Part shown: piece after piece, positions 19,403 to 29,964 of the stretch
Position numbering within the stretch: the stretch's first letter is position 1
Layout of the letters: every line of letters begins with the position of its first letter
DNA from: Paludibacteraceae bacterium
GTDB taxonomy: Bacteria > Bacteroidota > Bacteroidia > Bacteroidales > Paludibacteraceae
Length of the DNA stretch: 64,000 bases
Reading direction: 5' to 3'
Assembly: GCA_024399965.1 (NCBI GenBank)
Contig: JAKSNJ010000001.1
Coordinates: 105,067-169,066 of the forward strand
Notes under the pieces: generated by a model
What the model was told of the DNA's origin: nothing
What the model saw: only the letters and a program-made list of their open reading frames with translations
The model's database searches: none
Made by a program: the position numbers and the translations under genes

Positions 19403-20125
19403 TCACTTTTTCTGCTTCTTTTTCTTCAGTTCGGGCAAATAGGTGTTGCGAACATAGGTAAAGGTGGGGTGTCGGCGCAATACTTTTTCGACTTGTTGCT
19501 CCGCTTTGTCCAACTCTCCTGTCTTCTCGTAACATTGAGCAATCGCCAACTGCATAGCCGGCAAATTCCATAAATAACGATATGCCGTATCAGTCGTCAT
19601 AATTCGTTCTGCCTGCAAGAAAATCTGAATGGCTTTTTGCTTGTTGCCACCAAAACACTTGGGGGCATAGAAATCAACATTTCCCTTGAGCGTCATGGCA
19701 ATCGGGTCGGTGGTGTCGGCCTCCAAGGCCTTCTTTGCCATCTTAAAGGACATCATGCCATCTGAGAAAATCGTACTCTTATCTAATAGGTACGCATACG
19801 CGTGTGCGGCAGAACGGTACGCCAAGTACGTGGACTCACCCAACGAACTGCGCTCTTCCTCCACATGCTGCAGATAGATAGGCAGGTAATGTGCTGCTTC
19901 CTCCATGCGCTTTTGGTCAGCAAGAAAGGGAATATAACCGTATTCGTAATTGATGAGCCGTCTGCGCTCGGCATGTGACAACGATTTCCAATCCTGCGCA
20001 TCAATATACTGCCCCCAAAGTTTGAGGTCGGACGCCATATAGGCATCATAGAGTTGCTTATCGCTGAACTGACCGTATGCCAGTTCAACGATAAACAATA
20101 AACTATAAATTAACCACTTACGCAT
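19403..20125 (-). CDS. Secreted/periplasmic TPR protein
   Basis: 240 residues with a short signal peptide ([19 protein letters not shown]). The mature part is helical; residues about 140-235 look like tetratricopeptide repeats ([36 protein letters not shown], with the family's A..Y...G....A spacing). It ends in a lysine-rich tail. TPR proteins usually serve as protein-binding scaffolds; the partner is unknown. Its start overlaps the PPi-phosphofructokinase stop by 8 bp, so the two are probably coupled, though a functional link to glycolysis is not evident. Confidence 0.75.
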   Translation of the reverse strand: MRKWLIYSLLFIVELAYGQFSDKQLYDAYMASDLKLWGQYIDAQDWKSLSHAERRRLINYEYGYIPFLADQKRMEEAAHYLPIYLQHVEEERSSLGESTYLAYRSAAHAYAYLLDKSTIFSDGMMSFKMAKKALEADTTDPIAMTLKGNVDFYAPKCFGGNKQKAIQIFLQAERIMTTDTAYRYLWNLPAMQLAIAQCYEKTGELDKAEQQVEKVLRRHPTFTYVRNTYLPELKKKKQKK

Positions 20126-21764
20126 TTTCTAAAAGCAACGTGTGAGTAGGTTGGTCGCATACTTCGGTAGGTCCGTAGTATTGGATAGGTCCCGGATAGA
20201 TATAATCCATATCGGCATCTGCCCAGTCGGCACGGTGCTCCTCAAAGTATTTGAAGGGCTTGCCGTTGAGGTCCACCAATGCCTTTTGAATAACGGGTTT
20301 CATCTTTCCGTTACGTTTTTCCATGTTCATCATCATCGTGATAGGTACACCACCGGCAACCCACTCAGCAGCAGGTTGGGTGAGGTTGCGCACGATAGCC
20401 ATATAACCGGTCTTGCCGGCAATGATGAGTTGGGTTGCCGTTTGGCCTAACGAGTAGCAGTAGTCAGCATCGAAGTTAGATGGAATAGCGCAGCGTCCTT
20501 CGTAACCGAAGAAGTGGTGTTGGGTAGCGAATTTACCAACATACGTGCCGGACGCTTTCATTTGTGCCAGTTTCTTGCCTACCATCTCGATGAGCAGTTT
20601 CTCGGTCTCGATGAGCGATACTTGCACGTTTCCGTGAGGGTCACGGTCCATTGTCAGTTGTTTGGCGATGGCTTTTGGCAGCGAGCGATACAGTTCACAG
20701 CTGGCAGGAGTGAGCATAGATTTGATGTACTCACGTTTGGCATCATCACCCTCCATAGCCACAAATTCCTCGTTATTGGCAAGCAGGTCGTTGAGTTCCT
20801 GAATCAGACGACGCATAGCAGGAATGAACTCAATCAGTCCTTCGGGAATGAGGACAGTACCGAAGTTTTGTCCAACTTTGGCACGCTCTGCCACTACGAT
20901 GGCTATTTGGTCCACGATGTCTTGCAGGGTCAGGTTCTTGGCCTCTACCTCTTCGCTGATAATGCAGATATTCGGTTGACTTTGCAAGGCACATTCGAGG
21001 GCGATATGGCTGGCGCTACGACCCATAAGACGGATAAAGTGCCAGTATTTCTTAGCCGAGTTGGCATCACGCTGAATGTTACCAATCAATTCGCTATACA
21101 CTTTGCAAGCGGTATCAAAACCGAATGATGTCTCAATCATCTCGTTCTTGAGGTCACCATCAATGGTCTTGGGGCAGCCGATGACTTGAATGCCGCATTT
21201 CTTCTGCTTATAGTACTCTGCCAAAACGCAGGCATTGGTGTTGCTGTCATCACCACCAATGATAACGATAGCGTTGATACCCAATTGTTTACATACCTTG
21301 ATACCTTCGTCGAACTGCCACTCTTCCTCGAGTTTGGTACGCCCCGAACCGATAATATCAAAACCACCGGTGTTGCGGTACTCGTCGATGACGTCTGAGG
21401 TAAGTTCTTCGTATTTGCCTTCAATCAAACCACTGGGGCCGCCTAAGAAACCGAAGAGTTTATTGTCGGGGTTCATTTTCTTGAGCCCGTCGAATAGACC
21501 ACAGATAACATTGTGTCCGCCGGGGGCTTGACCACCACTGAGGATAACGCCAACATTGATGGCATCGCTCTGTTGCTCACCCGGAGCAGAATCCAGAGTC
21601 AGCAAGGGCAGACCATAGGTGTTGGGGAATAGTTTTTGAATTTCTTCTTGGTCAGCGACGGATTGCGTAGCTTGACCTTCGCGTAATACGACATGTCCCA
21701 TCAATGCCTTCGGCATCTTGGGCTGATACGATTGACGTGCAATCTGTAAAGGACTTTTTAACAT
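20118..21764 (-). CDS. pfp: PPi-dependent phosphofructokinase (diphosphate-fructose-6-phosphate 1-phosphotransferase)
   Basis: 548 residues, the long PfpB-like type. Uses pyrophosphate instead of ATP to interconvert fructose 6-phosphate and fructose 1,6-bisphosphate, reversibly. Motifs: [32 protein letters not shown] (the GGDDS form marks PPi use), [12 protein letters not shown] with the Lys typical of PPi enzymes, and [31 protein letters not shown] is part of the C-terminal substrate region. Between ispG (24 bp upstream) and the TPR gene. With pfkA at 4418-5401, the cell holds both donor types. Confidence 0.93.
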   Translation of the reverse strand: MLKSPLQIARQSYQPKMPKALMGHVVLREGQATQSVADQEEIQKLFPNTYGLPLLTLDSAPGEQQSDAINVGVILSGGQAPGGHNVICGLFDGLKKMNPDNKLFGFLGGPSGLIEGKYEELTSDVIDEYRNTGGFDIIGSGRTKLEEEWQFDEGIKVCKQLGINAIVIIGGDDSNTNACVLAEYYKQKKCGIQVIGCPKTIDGDLKNEMIETSFGFDTACKVYSELIGNIQRDANSAKKYWHFIRLMGRSASHIALECALQSQPNICIISEEVEAKNLTLQDIVDQIAIVVAERAKVGQNFGTVLIPEGLIEFIPAMRRLIQELNDLLANNEEFVAMEGDDAKREYIKSMLTPASCELYRSLPKAIAKQLTMDRDPHGNVQVSLIETEKLLIEMVGKKLAQMKASGTYVGKFATQHHFFGYEGRCAIPSNFDADYCYSLGQTATQLIIAGKTGYMAIVRNLTQPAAEWVAGGVPITMMMNMEKRNGKMKPVIQKALVDLNGKPFKYFEEHRADWADADMDYIYPGPIQYYGPTEVCDQPTHTLLLENA

Positions 21765-21788
21765 AGTTGATAATTGATAGTTGATATT

Positions 21789-23252
21789 TTATTTTTTATA
21801 GATTAGTTCGATGAGTCGGGTGACTGCTTGTTCTTGTGGGATATTTTTTAGCACACACTCCTTGCCTTTGTAGAGCGATATGCGGTCACGACCGGCTCCT
21901 ACATACCCAAAGTCGGCATCTGCCATCTCGCCCGGACCGTTGACAATACAGCCCATAATGGCAATCTTGGGGAGGTTGACGGTGGACGATGCATAACGCA
22001 CAGATGAGAAAGCGGCTTTGATGTCTGCCACCGTTTTCTGCAGGTCGAACATGGTACGTCCACACCCCGGGCAACTGACAAACTCCACTTTGTACCGCAA
22101 TATACCGGCCGCTTGTAAGATGTCTTTCTGCAACTGCTGCAGTTGCTCGGTGGTGAAATGCGGATTAAGCAACTCGAGCCGTTGGCAGTTGTATTGCCAC
22201 AGCAAACGTCCTGTCTCTGCTGCTGCTTGCAGTTGGAACAGTGCCCAGTCGGGTTGGTTGGTATAGTAGAAAATAGATTGTTTTTGTTCGTCGTAAGAGA
22301 TGATGTTGTCGGACTGATAACGAATGCTATCCGGCTGAACGAAATAGTCCACCAAAGCCCGTGCTACGGGCAGTTCGGCCTCCGGCTCTTCACTCAAACT
22401 TACGCGTACCGTGTCACCGATACCGTCAGCCAAAAGCGCTCCTATACCCACAGCCGATTTGATACGTCCATCTTCGCCTTCTCCTGCTTCCGTCACACCT
22501 AAATGCAGGGGGAAAGCCATGTTCTCGGCATCCATCGTGCGCACTAACAAACGCACGGTATCTACCATGATACGTGTGTTGGAGGCCTTGATACTCAGTA
22601 CAATATCGCTAAAATGCTCCTCTACCGCAATGCGCAGGAATTCCATACAGGACGCCACCATGCCTTCGGGTGTGTCGCCATATTGGTTCATGATTCGTTG
22701 GGATAGCGAGCCGTGGTTGACGCCGATGCGCAGGGCGGTGTGGTGTGCTTTACATATATTTAATAGGTGTGTAAAGCGTTCACGAATCGTGGCAGGGTCG
22801 TTGGCATAGTTGCCCGGATTGATACGCACTTTTTCCACCACCTCTGCTGCTGCATCTGCCACATCGGAACGGAAGTGAATGTCTGCCACAAGGGGTACTT
22901 GACCGTTCTGTAATGTGTCGGTCGACTGTCGGTCGACTGTCGGTCGACTGTCGGTAAAACCACGGTGCGAACAGGGGGCCTGATTGGGCTGTAATGCAGT
23001 GCCCCGATTGGACTGTAACTTGGTGTGAATTTGGCGTAGAGATTCGACCTGTTTGATGCCCTGTGTGGTGAAACGAAAGAGGTCCGCTCCAGCTTGTGCG
23101 CAGCGTTGTGCTTGTGCCACCGAGGCGTCAATATCATCGGTCAATGTATTCGCCATTGTTTGAATGCGAATGGGGTAGTCCGACCCGATACCCAGACCGC
23201 CAACGAGGGTGGTTGAGGTCTTTCGACGATTGTATTTTACTAAAATATTCAT
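21789..23252 (-). CDS. ispG: 4-hydroxy-3-methylbut-2-en-1-yl diphosphate synthase (IspG)
   Basis: 487 residues. Converts MEcPP to HMBPP, the step before IspH. The TIM-barrel part has DLFRFTTQGI, VPLVADIHF, VRINPGNY and LRIGVNHGSL. The [4Fe-4S] domain has Cys394 and Cys397 in VSCPGCGRTMFDLQKT, Cys435 in GCIVNGPGE and Glu442. Two peculiarities: a stretch of about 35 residues between HTKLQ and NGQVPLVADIHF is encoded by repeat DNA; and the extra region between barrel and cluster domain is only about 80 residues, far shorter than the A* domain I know from Bacteroides (total length over 600). First gene of ispG-pfp-TPR. No promoter box was found upstream. Confidence 0.93.
   Translation of the reverse strand: MNILVKYNRRKTSTTLVGGLGIGSDYPIRIQTMANTLTDDIDASVAQAQRCAQAGADLFRFTTQGIKQVESLRQIHTKLQSNRGTALQPNQAPCSHRGFTDSRPTVDRQSTDTLQNGQVPLVADIHFRSDVADAAAEVVEKVRINPGNYANDPATIRERFTHLLNICKAHHTALRIGVNHGSLSQRIMNQYGDTPEGMVASCMEFLRIAVEEHFSDIVLSIKASNTRIMVDTVRLLVRTMDAENMAFPLHLGVTEAGEGEDGRIKSAVGIGALLADGIGDTVRVSLSEEPEAELPVARALVDYFVQPDSIRYQSDNIISYDEQKQSIFYYTNQPDWALFQLQAAAETGRLLWQYNCQRLELLNPHFTTEQLQQLQKDILQAAGILRYKVEFVSCPGCGRTMFDLQKTVADIKAAFSSVRYASSTVNLPKIAIMGCIVNGPGEMADADFGYVGAGRDRISLYKGKECVLKNIPQEQAVTRLIELIYKK
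22908..23019. repeat. Repeat insertion inside ispG
   Basis: About 112 bp, in frame. It contains three to four tandem copies of GTCGGTCGACT (22917-22955), then a segment reading ACCGTGGT on the minus strand, then two copies of GATTGGRCTGTAA (22983-23019). The minus-strand order ACCGTGGT-TTACCGACAGTCGAC matches the intergenic copy at 56690-56726. TTACAG words flank the block on both sides. Confidence 0.8.
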
Positions 23253-23288
23253 TTTTTTAGGTCAAAAATGCATTTTTTTGCTCTAAAA

Positions 23289-23320
23289 TTTGGTCATGTC
23301 AAAAATTTATTGTACCTTTG
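23289..23320 (+). promoter_or_regulatory. Promoter of tRNA-Lys
   Basis: -33 TTTG at 23289-23292, 20-bp spacer, -7 TACCTTTG at 23313-23320; the tRNA begins 24 nt later. Confidence 0.85.
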
Positions 23321-23343
23321 CAGCCGCTTTTGAGAAAAAGCAT

Positions 23344-23416
23344 GAATCAGTAGCTCAGCAGGTAGAGCACATCCCTTTTAAGGATGGGGTCCTGGGTTCG
23401 AGCCCCAGCTGGTTCA
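23344..23416 (+). tRNA. tRNA-Lys (anticodon TTT)
   Basis: 73 nt. Acceptor GAATCAG pairs with CTGGTTC (one wobble), discriminator A, no encoded CCA. Anticodon stem CATCC/GGATG encloses CTTTTAA, giving anticodon TTT. T arm CTGGG TTCGAGC CCCAG. Confidence 0.96.
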
Positions 23417-23420
23417 CAGA

Positions 23421-23445
23421 AGAGACTGCAAAGTCTCTTTTTTTT
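23421..23445. terminator. Terminator between tRNA-Lys and leuS
   Basis: AGAGACT-GCAA-AGTCTCT followed by eight T residues, directly after the tRNA. It abuts the leuS stop at 23447 and may also slow transcripts from that side. Confidence 0.85.
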
Positions 23446-23446
23446 G

Positions 23447-26206
23447 TCAGATCACTATATTGACTATTCTGCCCGGGACGACAATGACGCGTTTGGGTGT
23501 AGCGCCGTTGAGGTACTTGGCTGTTTCTTCGTTAGCCATAACGGCCTGCTCCACTTCTTCCTTGGTGGCAGTTTTGGGTTGCTCCAAAGTAAAGCGAACT
23601 TTGCCGTTGAACTGCACGGGGTACTTGACTCCGTCTTCCTCCAAATATGCCTCGTTGCAAACGGGCCATTCGGCATCAATAACGAATGTCGTCTCGCCAC
23701 AGCGGTGCCACATGGCTTCCGCGATATGCGGTGCGTAGGGAGCGAGAAGTACGGCTATTTCACGCAAGATGGCTGTTTTGTTGCATTTGAGAGCCGATAA
23801 CTCGTTCTGCGCAATCATGAAGGCAGGAATAGAGGTGTTGAAGGAGAAGTTCTCAATGTCCCACGTGATTTTCTTAATCAGTTTATGCAAACTGCGCAGT
23901 TCGTCCTTGGTGGGGGCATCGTTGGTGACGTTCTCGTACATATTCCACAGTTTACGCAGGAAACGATGCACGCCGTCGATGCCATTGGTGTCCCATGGTT
24001 TGGACATCTCCAAAGGCCCTAAGAACATCTCATACAGACGCAAGGTGTCGGCTCCGTATTGCTCAACCACATCGTCGGGGTTGACGACATTGAACATGGA
24101 TTTGGACATTTTCTCGACAGCCCAACCGCAGATATATTGCTTCTCGGCAGCCACTCCCAAATAGGGGTTGTCCTCGTCCATCGTGCCGTCGGCATATACA
24201 AAACGGGCCTTCTGATATTCAGGCATCCAAGCACGGAAGGCGTTGATGTCCAGTACATCGTTGTGGACGATGTTGACGTTAACGTGAATAGGTTGCACTT
24301 TGCCTTTGTATTCAGGGCGGTCAATGAGATTGAAACTGATATACAGATTGCCGTCAGCCCCTTCGCCTATATACCGATAAACGAAGTTACTGCGTCCCTG
24401 AATCATGCCCTGATTGATGAGTTTCTGGAAGGGCTCGTCCTCGCACACATAGCCGAGGTCGTAGAGGAACTTATTCCAGAAACGCGAGTAGATAAGGTGT
24501 CCTGTGGCATGTTCGGTACCGCCGATGTAGAGGTTCACCTGCTTCCAGTAGGCGTTGACTCCTTGGTCCACGAGGGCTTGGTCGTTGTGGTTGTCCATAT
24601 AACGGAGGTAGTACGCACTACTGCCGGCAAATCCGGGCATCGTGTTCAACTCCAAAGGATAGCCCTTGTAGGTCCAGTTCTGTGCCTTGCTCAATGGCGG
24701 ACGCCCGTCTTCGGCGGGCTTGTAGTCACTAATTTCCGGCAGGGTGATGGGCAGGTCTTTCTCGTCCACCATATACGGCATACCGTCCTTGTAATAGACA
24801 GGGAAGGGCTCGCCCCAATAGCGCTGACGGGAGAAAATAGCGTCCCGCAGACGGTAGTTCACTTTGACGTGGCCGATGCCGGTGTTGGTGATGTATTCTT
24901 TCATCTTGGCGATGGCGTCTTTGACCTCCAATCCGTTCAGGAAACCGGAGTTCATCATCTTGCCCTCTTTGGCGTCGAAACTGGCTTCCGTGACGTCTGC
25001 ACCTTCGATAAGGGGAATAATAGGCAGGTTGAAATGCTTGGCAAAGGCATAGTCGCGACTGTCGTGAGCCGGAACAGCCATAATGGCACCTGTGCCGTAG
25101 CCACTTAATACATAATCAGATATATAAATAGGTATTTCGGCATTGGTGAGAGGGTTGATGGCATACGAACCGGTGAAGACACCTGTTACTTTGCGGTCGG
25201 CAATACGTTCCCGCTCGGTGCGGTGCTTGCAGCGGTCAAGATAAGCGTCCACTTCGGCCTGATGGTCAGGAGTGACTACCCGTGCCACGTACTCACTTTC
25301 GGGGGCAAGAACCATGAAGGTAACACCAAACACGGTGTCGGCACGGGTGGTGAAAATAGTGAAGGGCTCATCTTGTCCTTTTATCTTGAAGCGCATTTCG
25401 GCACCCTCGCTGCGACCTATCCAGTTGCGCTGGGTCTCCTTGAGCGACTCGGTCCAGTCGATGTTGTTAAGTCCTTCCAACAGACGCCCTGCATACGCAC
25501 TCACGCGCAAACTCCATTGCCGCATTACCCGTTGTTCAACAGGGTAGCCGCCGCGTACGGACAGTCCTTCGCTGACTTCGTCGTTGGCGAGGACGGTACC
25601 GAGTTTAGGGCACCAGTTCACTTTGGTGTCGCTGAGGTAGGCGATACGGTAATTCATCAGCCGTTCCTGCTGCTCTTTCTCGGAGAGCGTCGCCCACGTA
25701 GGGTCGGTTTGCTCCCATTTGGCAATCAGTTCGCTGATGGGACGTGCCTTCTGCAGTTGGGTGTCAAAGTACGAATTGAACATCTGAATGAATGCCCACT
25801 GGGTCCACTTGTAGAACTTAGGGTCGCAGGTGCGTACCTCACGGTCCCAATCGTAGCAGAAACCGATTTTCTTCAGCTGCTCGATGTAGTGGTCAATGTT
25901 CTTAAAGGTGGTTACCTCAGGGTGTGTGCCGGTTTGAATGGCATACTGCTCGGCCGGCAGACCGTAGGAGTCAAAGCCCATCGGGTGCAGCACATTAAAG
26001 CCCTGCAAGCGTTTGTAACGGGCATATATATCGCTGGCGATGTACCCTAACGGGTGTCCTACATGCAAGCCCGCACCACTGGGGTAGGGGAACATGTCCA
26101 AGACATAATAGGGCTGTTTGTCGCTCTTGTTACTGACTTTGTAGGCACCGGCTTTGTTCCACTCCGATTGCCATTGCTGTTCAATCTCTTTGAAATTATA
26201 ATCCAT
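23447..26206 (-). CDS. leuS: Leucyl-tRNA synthetase
   Basis: 919 residues, a normal size for Bacteroidota LeuRS. Class I synthetase that charges tRNA-Leu. The HIGH region is [16 protein letters not shown] (near residue 41), the CP1 editing domain carries [18 protein letters not shown] and the [15 protein letters not shown] block, and the KMSKS loop is [16 protein letters not shown]. The C-terminal anticodon-binding helices end in [16 protein letters not shown]. The start codon overlaps the tkt stop (TAATG), so translation of the two is coupled. Confidence 0.96.
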   Translation of the reverse strand: MDYNFKEIEQQWQSEWNKAGAYKVSNKSDKQPYYVLDMFPYPSGAGLHVGHPLGYIASDIYARYKRLQGFNVLHPMGFDSYGLPAEQYAIQTGTHPEVTTFKNIDHYIEQLKKIGFCYDWDREVRTCDPKFYKWTQWAFIQMFNSYFDTQLQKARPISELIAKWEQTDPTWATLSEKEQQERLMNYRIAYLSDTKVNWCPKLGTVLANDEVSEGLSVRGGYPVEQRVMRQWSLRVSAYAGRLLEGLNNIDWTESLKETQRNWIGRSEGAEMRFKIKGQDEPFTIFTTRADTVFGVTFMVLAPESEYVARVVTPDHQAEVDAYLDRCKHRTERERIADRKVTGVFTGSYAINPLTNAEIPIYISDYVLSGYGTGAIMAVPAHDSRDYAFAKHFNLPIIPLIEGADVTEASFDAKEGKMMNSGFLNGLEVKDAIAKMKEYITNTGIGHVKVNYRLRDAIFSRQRYWGEPFPVYYKDGMPYMVDEKDLPITLPEISDYKPAEDGRPPLSKAQNWTYKGYPLELNTMPGFAGSSAYYLRYMDNHNDQALVDQGVNAYWKQVNLYIGGTEHATGHLIYSRFWNKFLYDLGYVCEDEPFQKLINQGMIQGRSNFVYRYIGEGADGNLYISFNLIDRPEYKGKVQPIHVNVNIVHNDVLDINAFRAWMPEYQKARFVYADGTMDEDNPYLGVAAEKQYICGWAVEKMSKSMFNVVNPDDVVEQYGADTLRLYEMFLGPLEMSKPWDTNGIDGVHRFLRKLWNMYENVTNDAPTKDELRSLHKLIKKITWDIENFSFNTSIPAFMIAQNELSALKCNKTAILREIAVLLAPYAPHIAEAMWHRCGETTFVIDAEWPVCNEAYLEEDGVKYPVQFNGKVRFTLEQPKTATKEEVEQAVMANEETAKYLNGATPKRVIVVPGRIVNIVI

Positions 26207-28218
26207 TATAGCAGTTTTTTGACTTGTTGATACACATTTTGGGCGGTAAAACCGAGTTGCTCGTCCAGCACTTTATAAGGCGCAGAGAAACCAAAACTCT
26301 CCAATCCCCAGACAGCACCGTTCTCGCCAACCAAGTTGACCAAGGTGCAAGGCAGACCGGCGGTTAGGCCGAAGCGCTTAATGCCCTGGGGCAGTATCTC
26401 GTTTTGATATTCCTGACTCTGCTGGCGGAACAGTCCTTCGGAAGGAACACTGACCACCTGCAGGCGCACACCGTCCTGCCGAAGCAGTTCGGCACCTGCC
26501 ATTAGAGTAGCCACCTCACTGCCACTGGCCAAGAGTACGACTTGCGGTTGCTCGTCCTTGCTGACGATATAAGCACCCTTGCGAAAACCTTCCAACGACG
26601 TGTTGGGTACGGCAGGTATGTCCTGACGGCTTAAGATGAGGGCAGACGGTGTGGCGGTGTTCTCCAATGCCAAGCGCCATGCCATAGTCGTTTCTTCGGC
26701 ATCGGCAGGGCGCAAGACTAACATACTGCTCTTGCCGCTGTGGTTCTTCATTTTCTCTAACAGACGGATTTGTGCCTCTTGCTCAACGGGTTCGTGGGTA
26801 GGACCGTCCTCGCCTACGCGGAAAGCATCGTGGCTCCAAATGAAGATGACAGGCACTTCCATCAGGGCCGCCATACGCACGGCGGGTTTCATATAGTCGC
26901 TGAAGACAAAGAAAGTACCACATGCGGGAATGATACCGCCATGCAGCGACATGCCAATCATTACGCAAGCCATGGTGAGTTCGCTCACACCTGCTTGCAA
27001 GAACTGTCCTGAGAAATCGCCTTTCTTAAGGGCAGTCGTCTTTTTAAGGAAACCGTCCGTCTTGTCCGAATTGCTCAGGTCGGCACTGCTAACAATCATG
27101 TTGCCGACGTTCTCTGCCAAATAACTGAGTACCGTAGCGCTGGCGGCACGGGTTGCACTGCCGGCTTTTTGTATGATTTTGCTCCAATCAATACAGGGCG
27201 TCTCGCCTGAGAAGTAGGAGGTGTATAAGTTGGCGTCTTCGGGATTCTGTTGCGCCCACTGGTAGTAGGCAGCATAGCGTTTGTTGCATAGTTCGCGCAA
27301 CTCCTCTTGGCGCTCGTTGTATAGCTGTTCTACATCGGGGAAGATAGCAAAGGGTGTGTCGGGATTTCCACCAAGGTGTGCAATCGTCTTGGCTATGTCG
27401 GCACCGGCTTTGCTGATGGGCTGTCCGTGCGTGGAACACTGACTCTCAAAACTGCTGCCGTCTTCCTTGAGGCAACCCTTGCCCATGGTGGTATGTCCGA
27501 TAATCAAGCTGGGACGAGATGTCTCTTCTTTGGCGCGCAGCAATGCCTGACGAATGGCATCGGGGTCGTTGCCGGGAATCTCCTGCACAAACCAATCCCA
27601 TGCCTCATATTTCTTGGCGACATCTTCAGAGGTCACGACTTTGCATGCGGAAGACAACTGAATGTCGTTGCTGTCGTAGAACATAATCAGGTTGTTCAGT
27701 CCCAAGTGTCCTGCCAGCCGTCCTGCTCCCTGACTAATCTCTTCCTGTATGCCACCATCCGAGATAAAAGCATAAATAGTGGGGTTATGTACAGCACCGA
27801 AACGGGCATTAAACCATTTGGCAGCGATGGCAGCACCCACGGCGTAAGTGTGTCCTTGTCCCAAAGGACCGCTGGTGTTCTCAATGCCACGGGCTATGTT
27901 GCGTTCGGGGTGACCGGATACGACACTTTGCCATTGACGCAGGGTCTGCAACTCGTCCAACGTATATTTGCCGGCAAGGCATAGCTGTGCATACAGCATC
28001 GGGGCCATGTGCCCGGGGTCCAGAAAGAATCGGTCACGTGCTTCCCAAGAGGGGTTCTCTGGGTCGTATTCCAAGAATTCAGAGAAGAGCACTTGTATAA
28101 AATCAGCACCTCCCATAGCGCCTCCCGGGTGGCCACTTTTGGCTTTTTCTACCATAGCTGCGGCTAATATGCGGATATTGTTTGCCGCGCGGTTCATTTG
28201 TTCAGTCGTGTGTATCAT
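26206..28218 (-). CDS. tkt: Transketolase
   Basis: 670 residues from the ATG at 28218 ([16 protein letters not shown]); the ATG at 28239 would overlap the upstream gene. Thiamine-diphosphate enzyme of the non-oxidative pentose phosphate pathway. Motifs: [14 protein letters not shown]; the TPP-site block [17 protein letters not shown], in which the common GDG is [15 protein letters not shown]; and in the pyrimidine domain [18 protein letters not shown]. Sits between a DUF6048-like gene and leuS in a long minus-strand unit. Confidence 0.95.
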   Translation of the reverse strand: MIHTTEQMNRAANNIRILAAAMVEKAKSGHPGGAMGGADFIQVLFSEFLEYDPENPSWEARDRFFLDPGHMAPMLYAQLCLAGKYTLDELQTLRQWQSVVSGHPERNIARGIENTSGPLGQGHTYAVGAAIAAKWFNARFGAVHNPTIYAFISDGGIQEEISQGAGRLAGHLGLNNLIMFYDSNDIQLSSACKVVTSEDVAKKYEAWDWFVQEIPGNDPDAIRQALLRAKEETSRPSLIIGHTTMGKGCLKEDGSSFESQCSTHGQPISKAGADIAKTIAHLGGNPDTPFAIFPDVEQLYNERQEELRELCNKRYAAYYQWAQQNPEDANLYTSYFSGETPCIDWSKIIQKAGSATRAASATVLSYLAENVGNMIVSSADLSNSDKTDGFLKKTTALKKGDFSGQFLQAGVSELTMACVMIGMSLHGGIIPACGTFFVFSDYMKPAVRMAALMEVPVIFIWSHDAFRVGEDGPTHEPVEQEAQIRLLEKMKNHSGKSSMLVLRPADAEETTMAWRLALENTATPSALILSRQDIPAVPNTSLEGFRKGAYIVSKDEQPQVVLLASGSEVATLMAGAELLRQDGVRLQVVSVPSEGLFRQQSQEYQNEILPQGIKRFGLTAGLPCTLVNLVGENGAVWGLESFGFSAPYKVLDEQLGFTAQNVYQQVKKLL

Positions 28219-28222
28219 AGTG

Positions 28223-28930
28223 TTAAAATTTCCATCCAATATAGTAATTTATCCCCCATTGTGTGTAGTCGCGATACCCGAAGCCCGGTATGAAATAGGG
28301 GATAGGGGCTTCACTTGTTGTTTTGCGGGTAAAGAGCATCTTGAAACGCAGATACCACCCCATCATCAGTCCGCTATAGACATGCACTTGGCAGCCGGCC
28401 ACCACTTCGCCCCACCAGTCGTTGTGGAACTGCTTATAAAATGCGGTAGAGGGTGTGGTTTGCCAATAATCGTCATTAACAGGCACTTGGGTCAGGTCAT
28501 ATTGTTGCACCGCCGTACCGACGCGCACGCCCACTAATAGTGCGTCTTGACTCTCTCTGTGCTTGCGTAAGCCGTTGATGTCCAAACCCACGGTTGTCCA
28601 ACCGCCATGACCGTTCCAAATAGCAGCGTTGGAACCCAATGCACCTTGTGCGTAACCTAATTCGAGAGTGGGGTAAAAACGATTCTTGAGACGGGCATTA
28701 AGGGCTATTTCGTAGGTTTGGAAGTCCGCCTTGGATTTGGCCAAATAGAAAATAGTGTTGAAGATGTCCAATTTGAGGTTGATGCCCTGAAAGATAGCCG
28801 AGTCGCTATAGATTTTCATGTTGTCCACGTATAGGCCGTCGCTATGCATTACGCTATCCGGTATATGCACCTTGCTCCAGCCGCTTAATGCGACTATTAA
28901 CATAAATCCTATGGCGACTAATCGTTTCAT
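28223..28930 (-). CDS. DUF6048-like envelope protein
   Basis: 235 residues with a signal peptide (MKRLVAIGFMLIVALSGWS). The mature part shows alternating beta-strand patterns and an aromatic-rich C terminus (GINYYIGWKF), as in small outer-membrane barrels. It resembles the Bacteroidales family I know as DUF6048, usually found next to a DUF6452 lipoprotein, as here. Function unknown. Starts within the last 4 bp of the upstream gene (ATGA overlap). Confidence 0.75.
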   Translation of the reverse strand: MKRLVAIGFMLIVALSGWSKVHIPDSVMHSDGLYVDNMKIYSDSAIFQGINLKLDIFNTIFYLAKSKADFQTYEIALNARLKNRFYPTLELGYAQGALGSNAAIWNGHGGWTTVGLDINGLRKHRESQDALLVGVRVGTAVQQYDLTQVPVNDDYWQTTPSTAFYKQFHNDWWGEVVAGCQVHVYSGLMMGWYLRFKMLFTRKTTSEAPIPYFIPGFGYRDYTQWGINYYIGWKF

Positions 28931-29415
28931 TCTATTGGGGCTTCTCGTATGAAGTAGATGTTAACGCCTCCGCCACGGAGTACCTCGTTGGAGGCGATGG
29001 TAACGGTGTCTATCCAATGGCGAGTGTATAGCACTTGTCGGATAGCGTGTTCATAGACGCAACCGCACTCTACGCTTACGAATCGTTGTTCGTTGTTGTG
29101 AACGATAGAGAGGGTGTCCGTGCATCCGCAGTAAGTCATAGCGTATGAGGTAGTGTCCATGTCGCTACGTATGGGCAAGAGGACTTGGCTGACTGATTTG
29201 CTGTTGTTGTAGAGCAAACTGTCGCTATCAATCCCTTGTACGGTCAAACTGTCCCACGCGGTGCGCACATGTGACTGCATGTCTGTGTCGTAATAGGTCT
29301 CCTTGAGTTGACCGATTACGCCCACCTGCATCGTTTCACGGCAGACGGTGTCGGGTTGGCAACTGCACAGCAGTGCTATGCCCATGCATATACTATAGTA
29401 ATGAACGTGATTCAT
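28927..29415 (-). CDS. DUF6452-like lipoprotein
   Basis: 162 residues. A short N-terminal hydrophobic stretch ends in LLCSC, a plausible lipobox, so it is probably a lipoprotein. The remainder has a cysteine cluster (YCGCTD and VECGCVYEH). It resembles the DUF6452 family that pairs with DUF6048 in Bacteroidales; function unknown. The start overlaps the upstream gene by 23 bp. A start ten codons later would avoid that but leave too little signal sequence. Confidence 0.7.
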   Translation of the reverse strand: MNHVHYYSICMGIALLCSCQPDTVCRETMQVGVIGQLKETYYDTDMQSHVRTAWDSLTVQGIDSDSLLYNNSKSVSQVLLPIRSDMDTTSYAMTYCGCTDTLSIVHNNEQRFVSVECGCVYEHAIRQVLYTRHWIDTVTIASNEVLRGGGVNIYFIREAPIE

Positions 29416-29917
29416 TCTTTAATGCCTGCAGGGCCATCTCGTGGGGCGTGTCGCCGTTGAGGTGGTATGCCTGAATCAGAGTTTTCATATAGTCCAAACC
29501 GGTGCTGTTGGGCTTGATTTGCACCGCCATCTGGTTGATAAAGGCACCCATTTCGTCCCGAGCCAACATGATTCGCTGCCAGAGTTCGTCGCTCACGTAA
29601 ATCTGTTGGCTCATATTGTGGTCAAACTCGATGCGTACGCGCTGCAGCAACTCGCGCTGTATGTCGATTACGCTTTTGTTTACCCATGTCGGGTCGTCCA
29701 TCAGTTCCTTAATCATGGCTTCTGGCTCGGTGCGTTCCAGTAATAGACTCAGCCGCTCATAGGCGCGCATACGGAGAGGAGAAATGGTTTTCTGACTCTC
29801 GCGTTTGAGTTCGTACTGCCGTTTCTTCTCTTCGTTTTTGAACATGCTATGCTGGATAATCCACACGCCCAATACCACCACCAGCGCCGGTATCACATAT
29901 TTAAGTATCTCTATCAT
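29393..29917 (-). CDS. Conserved membrane-anchored protein of unknown function
   Basis: 174 residues. One N-terminal transmembrane helix (ILKYVIPALVVVLGVWII) is followed by a charged, helical cytoplasmic region with coiled-coil character (NEEKKRQYELKRESQKTISPLR). It resembles a small family widespread in Bacteroidota, possibly DUF7935, but I am not certain of the name. It opens the cluster with the DUF6452- and DUF6048-like genes, 47 bp downstream of serS. Confidence 0.7.
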   Translation of the reverse strand: MIEILKYVIPALVVVLGVWIIQHSMFKNEEKKRQYELKRESQKTISPLRMRAYERLSLLLERTEPEAMIKELMDDPTWVNKSVIDIQRELLQRVRIEFDHNMSQQIYVSDELWQRIMLARDEMGAFINQMAVQIKPNSTGLDYMKTLIQAYHLNGDTPHEMALQALKNESRSLL

Positions 29918-29964
29918 GTCTTTATTCCTTGTTCCTTACTCCATCAGCGAAGCGGTCTATCTTC

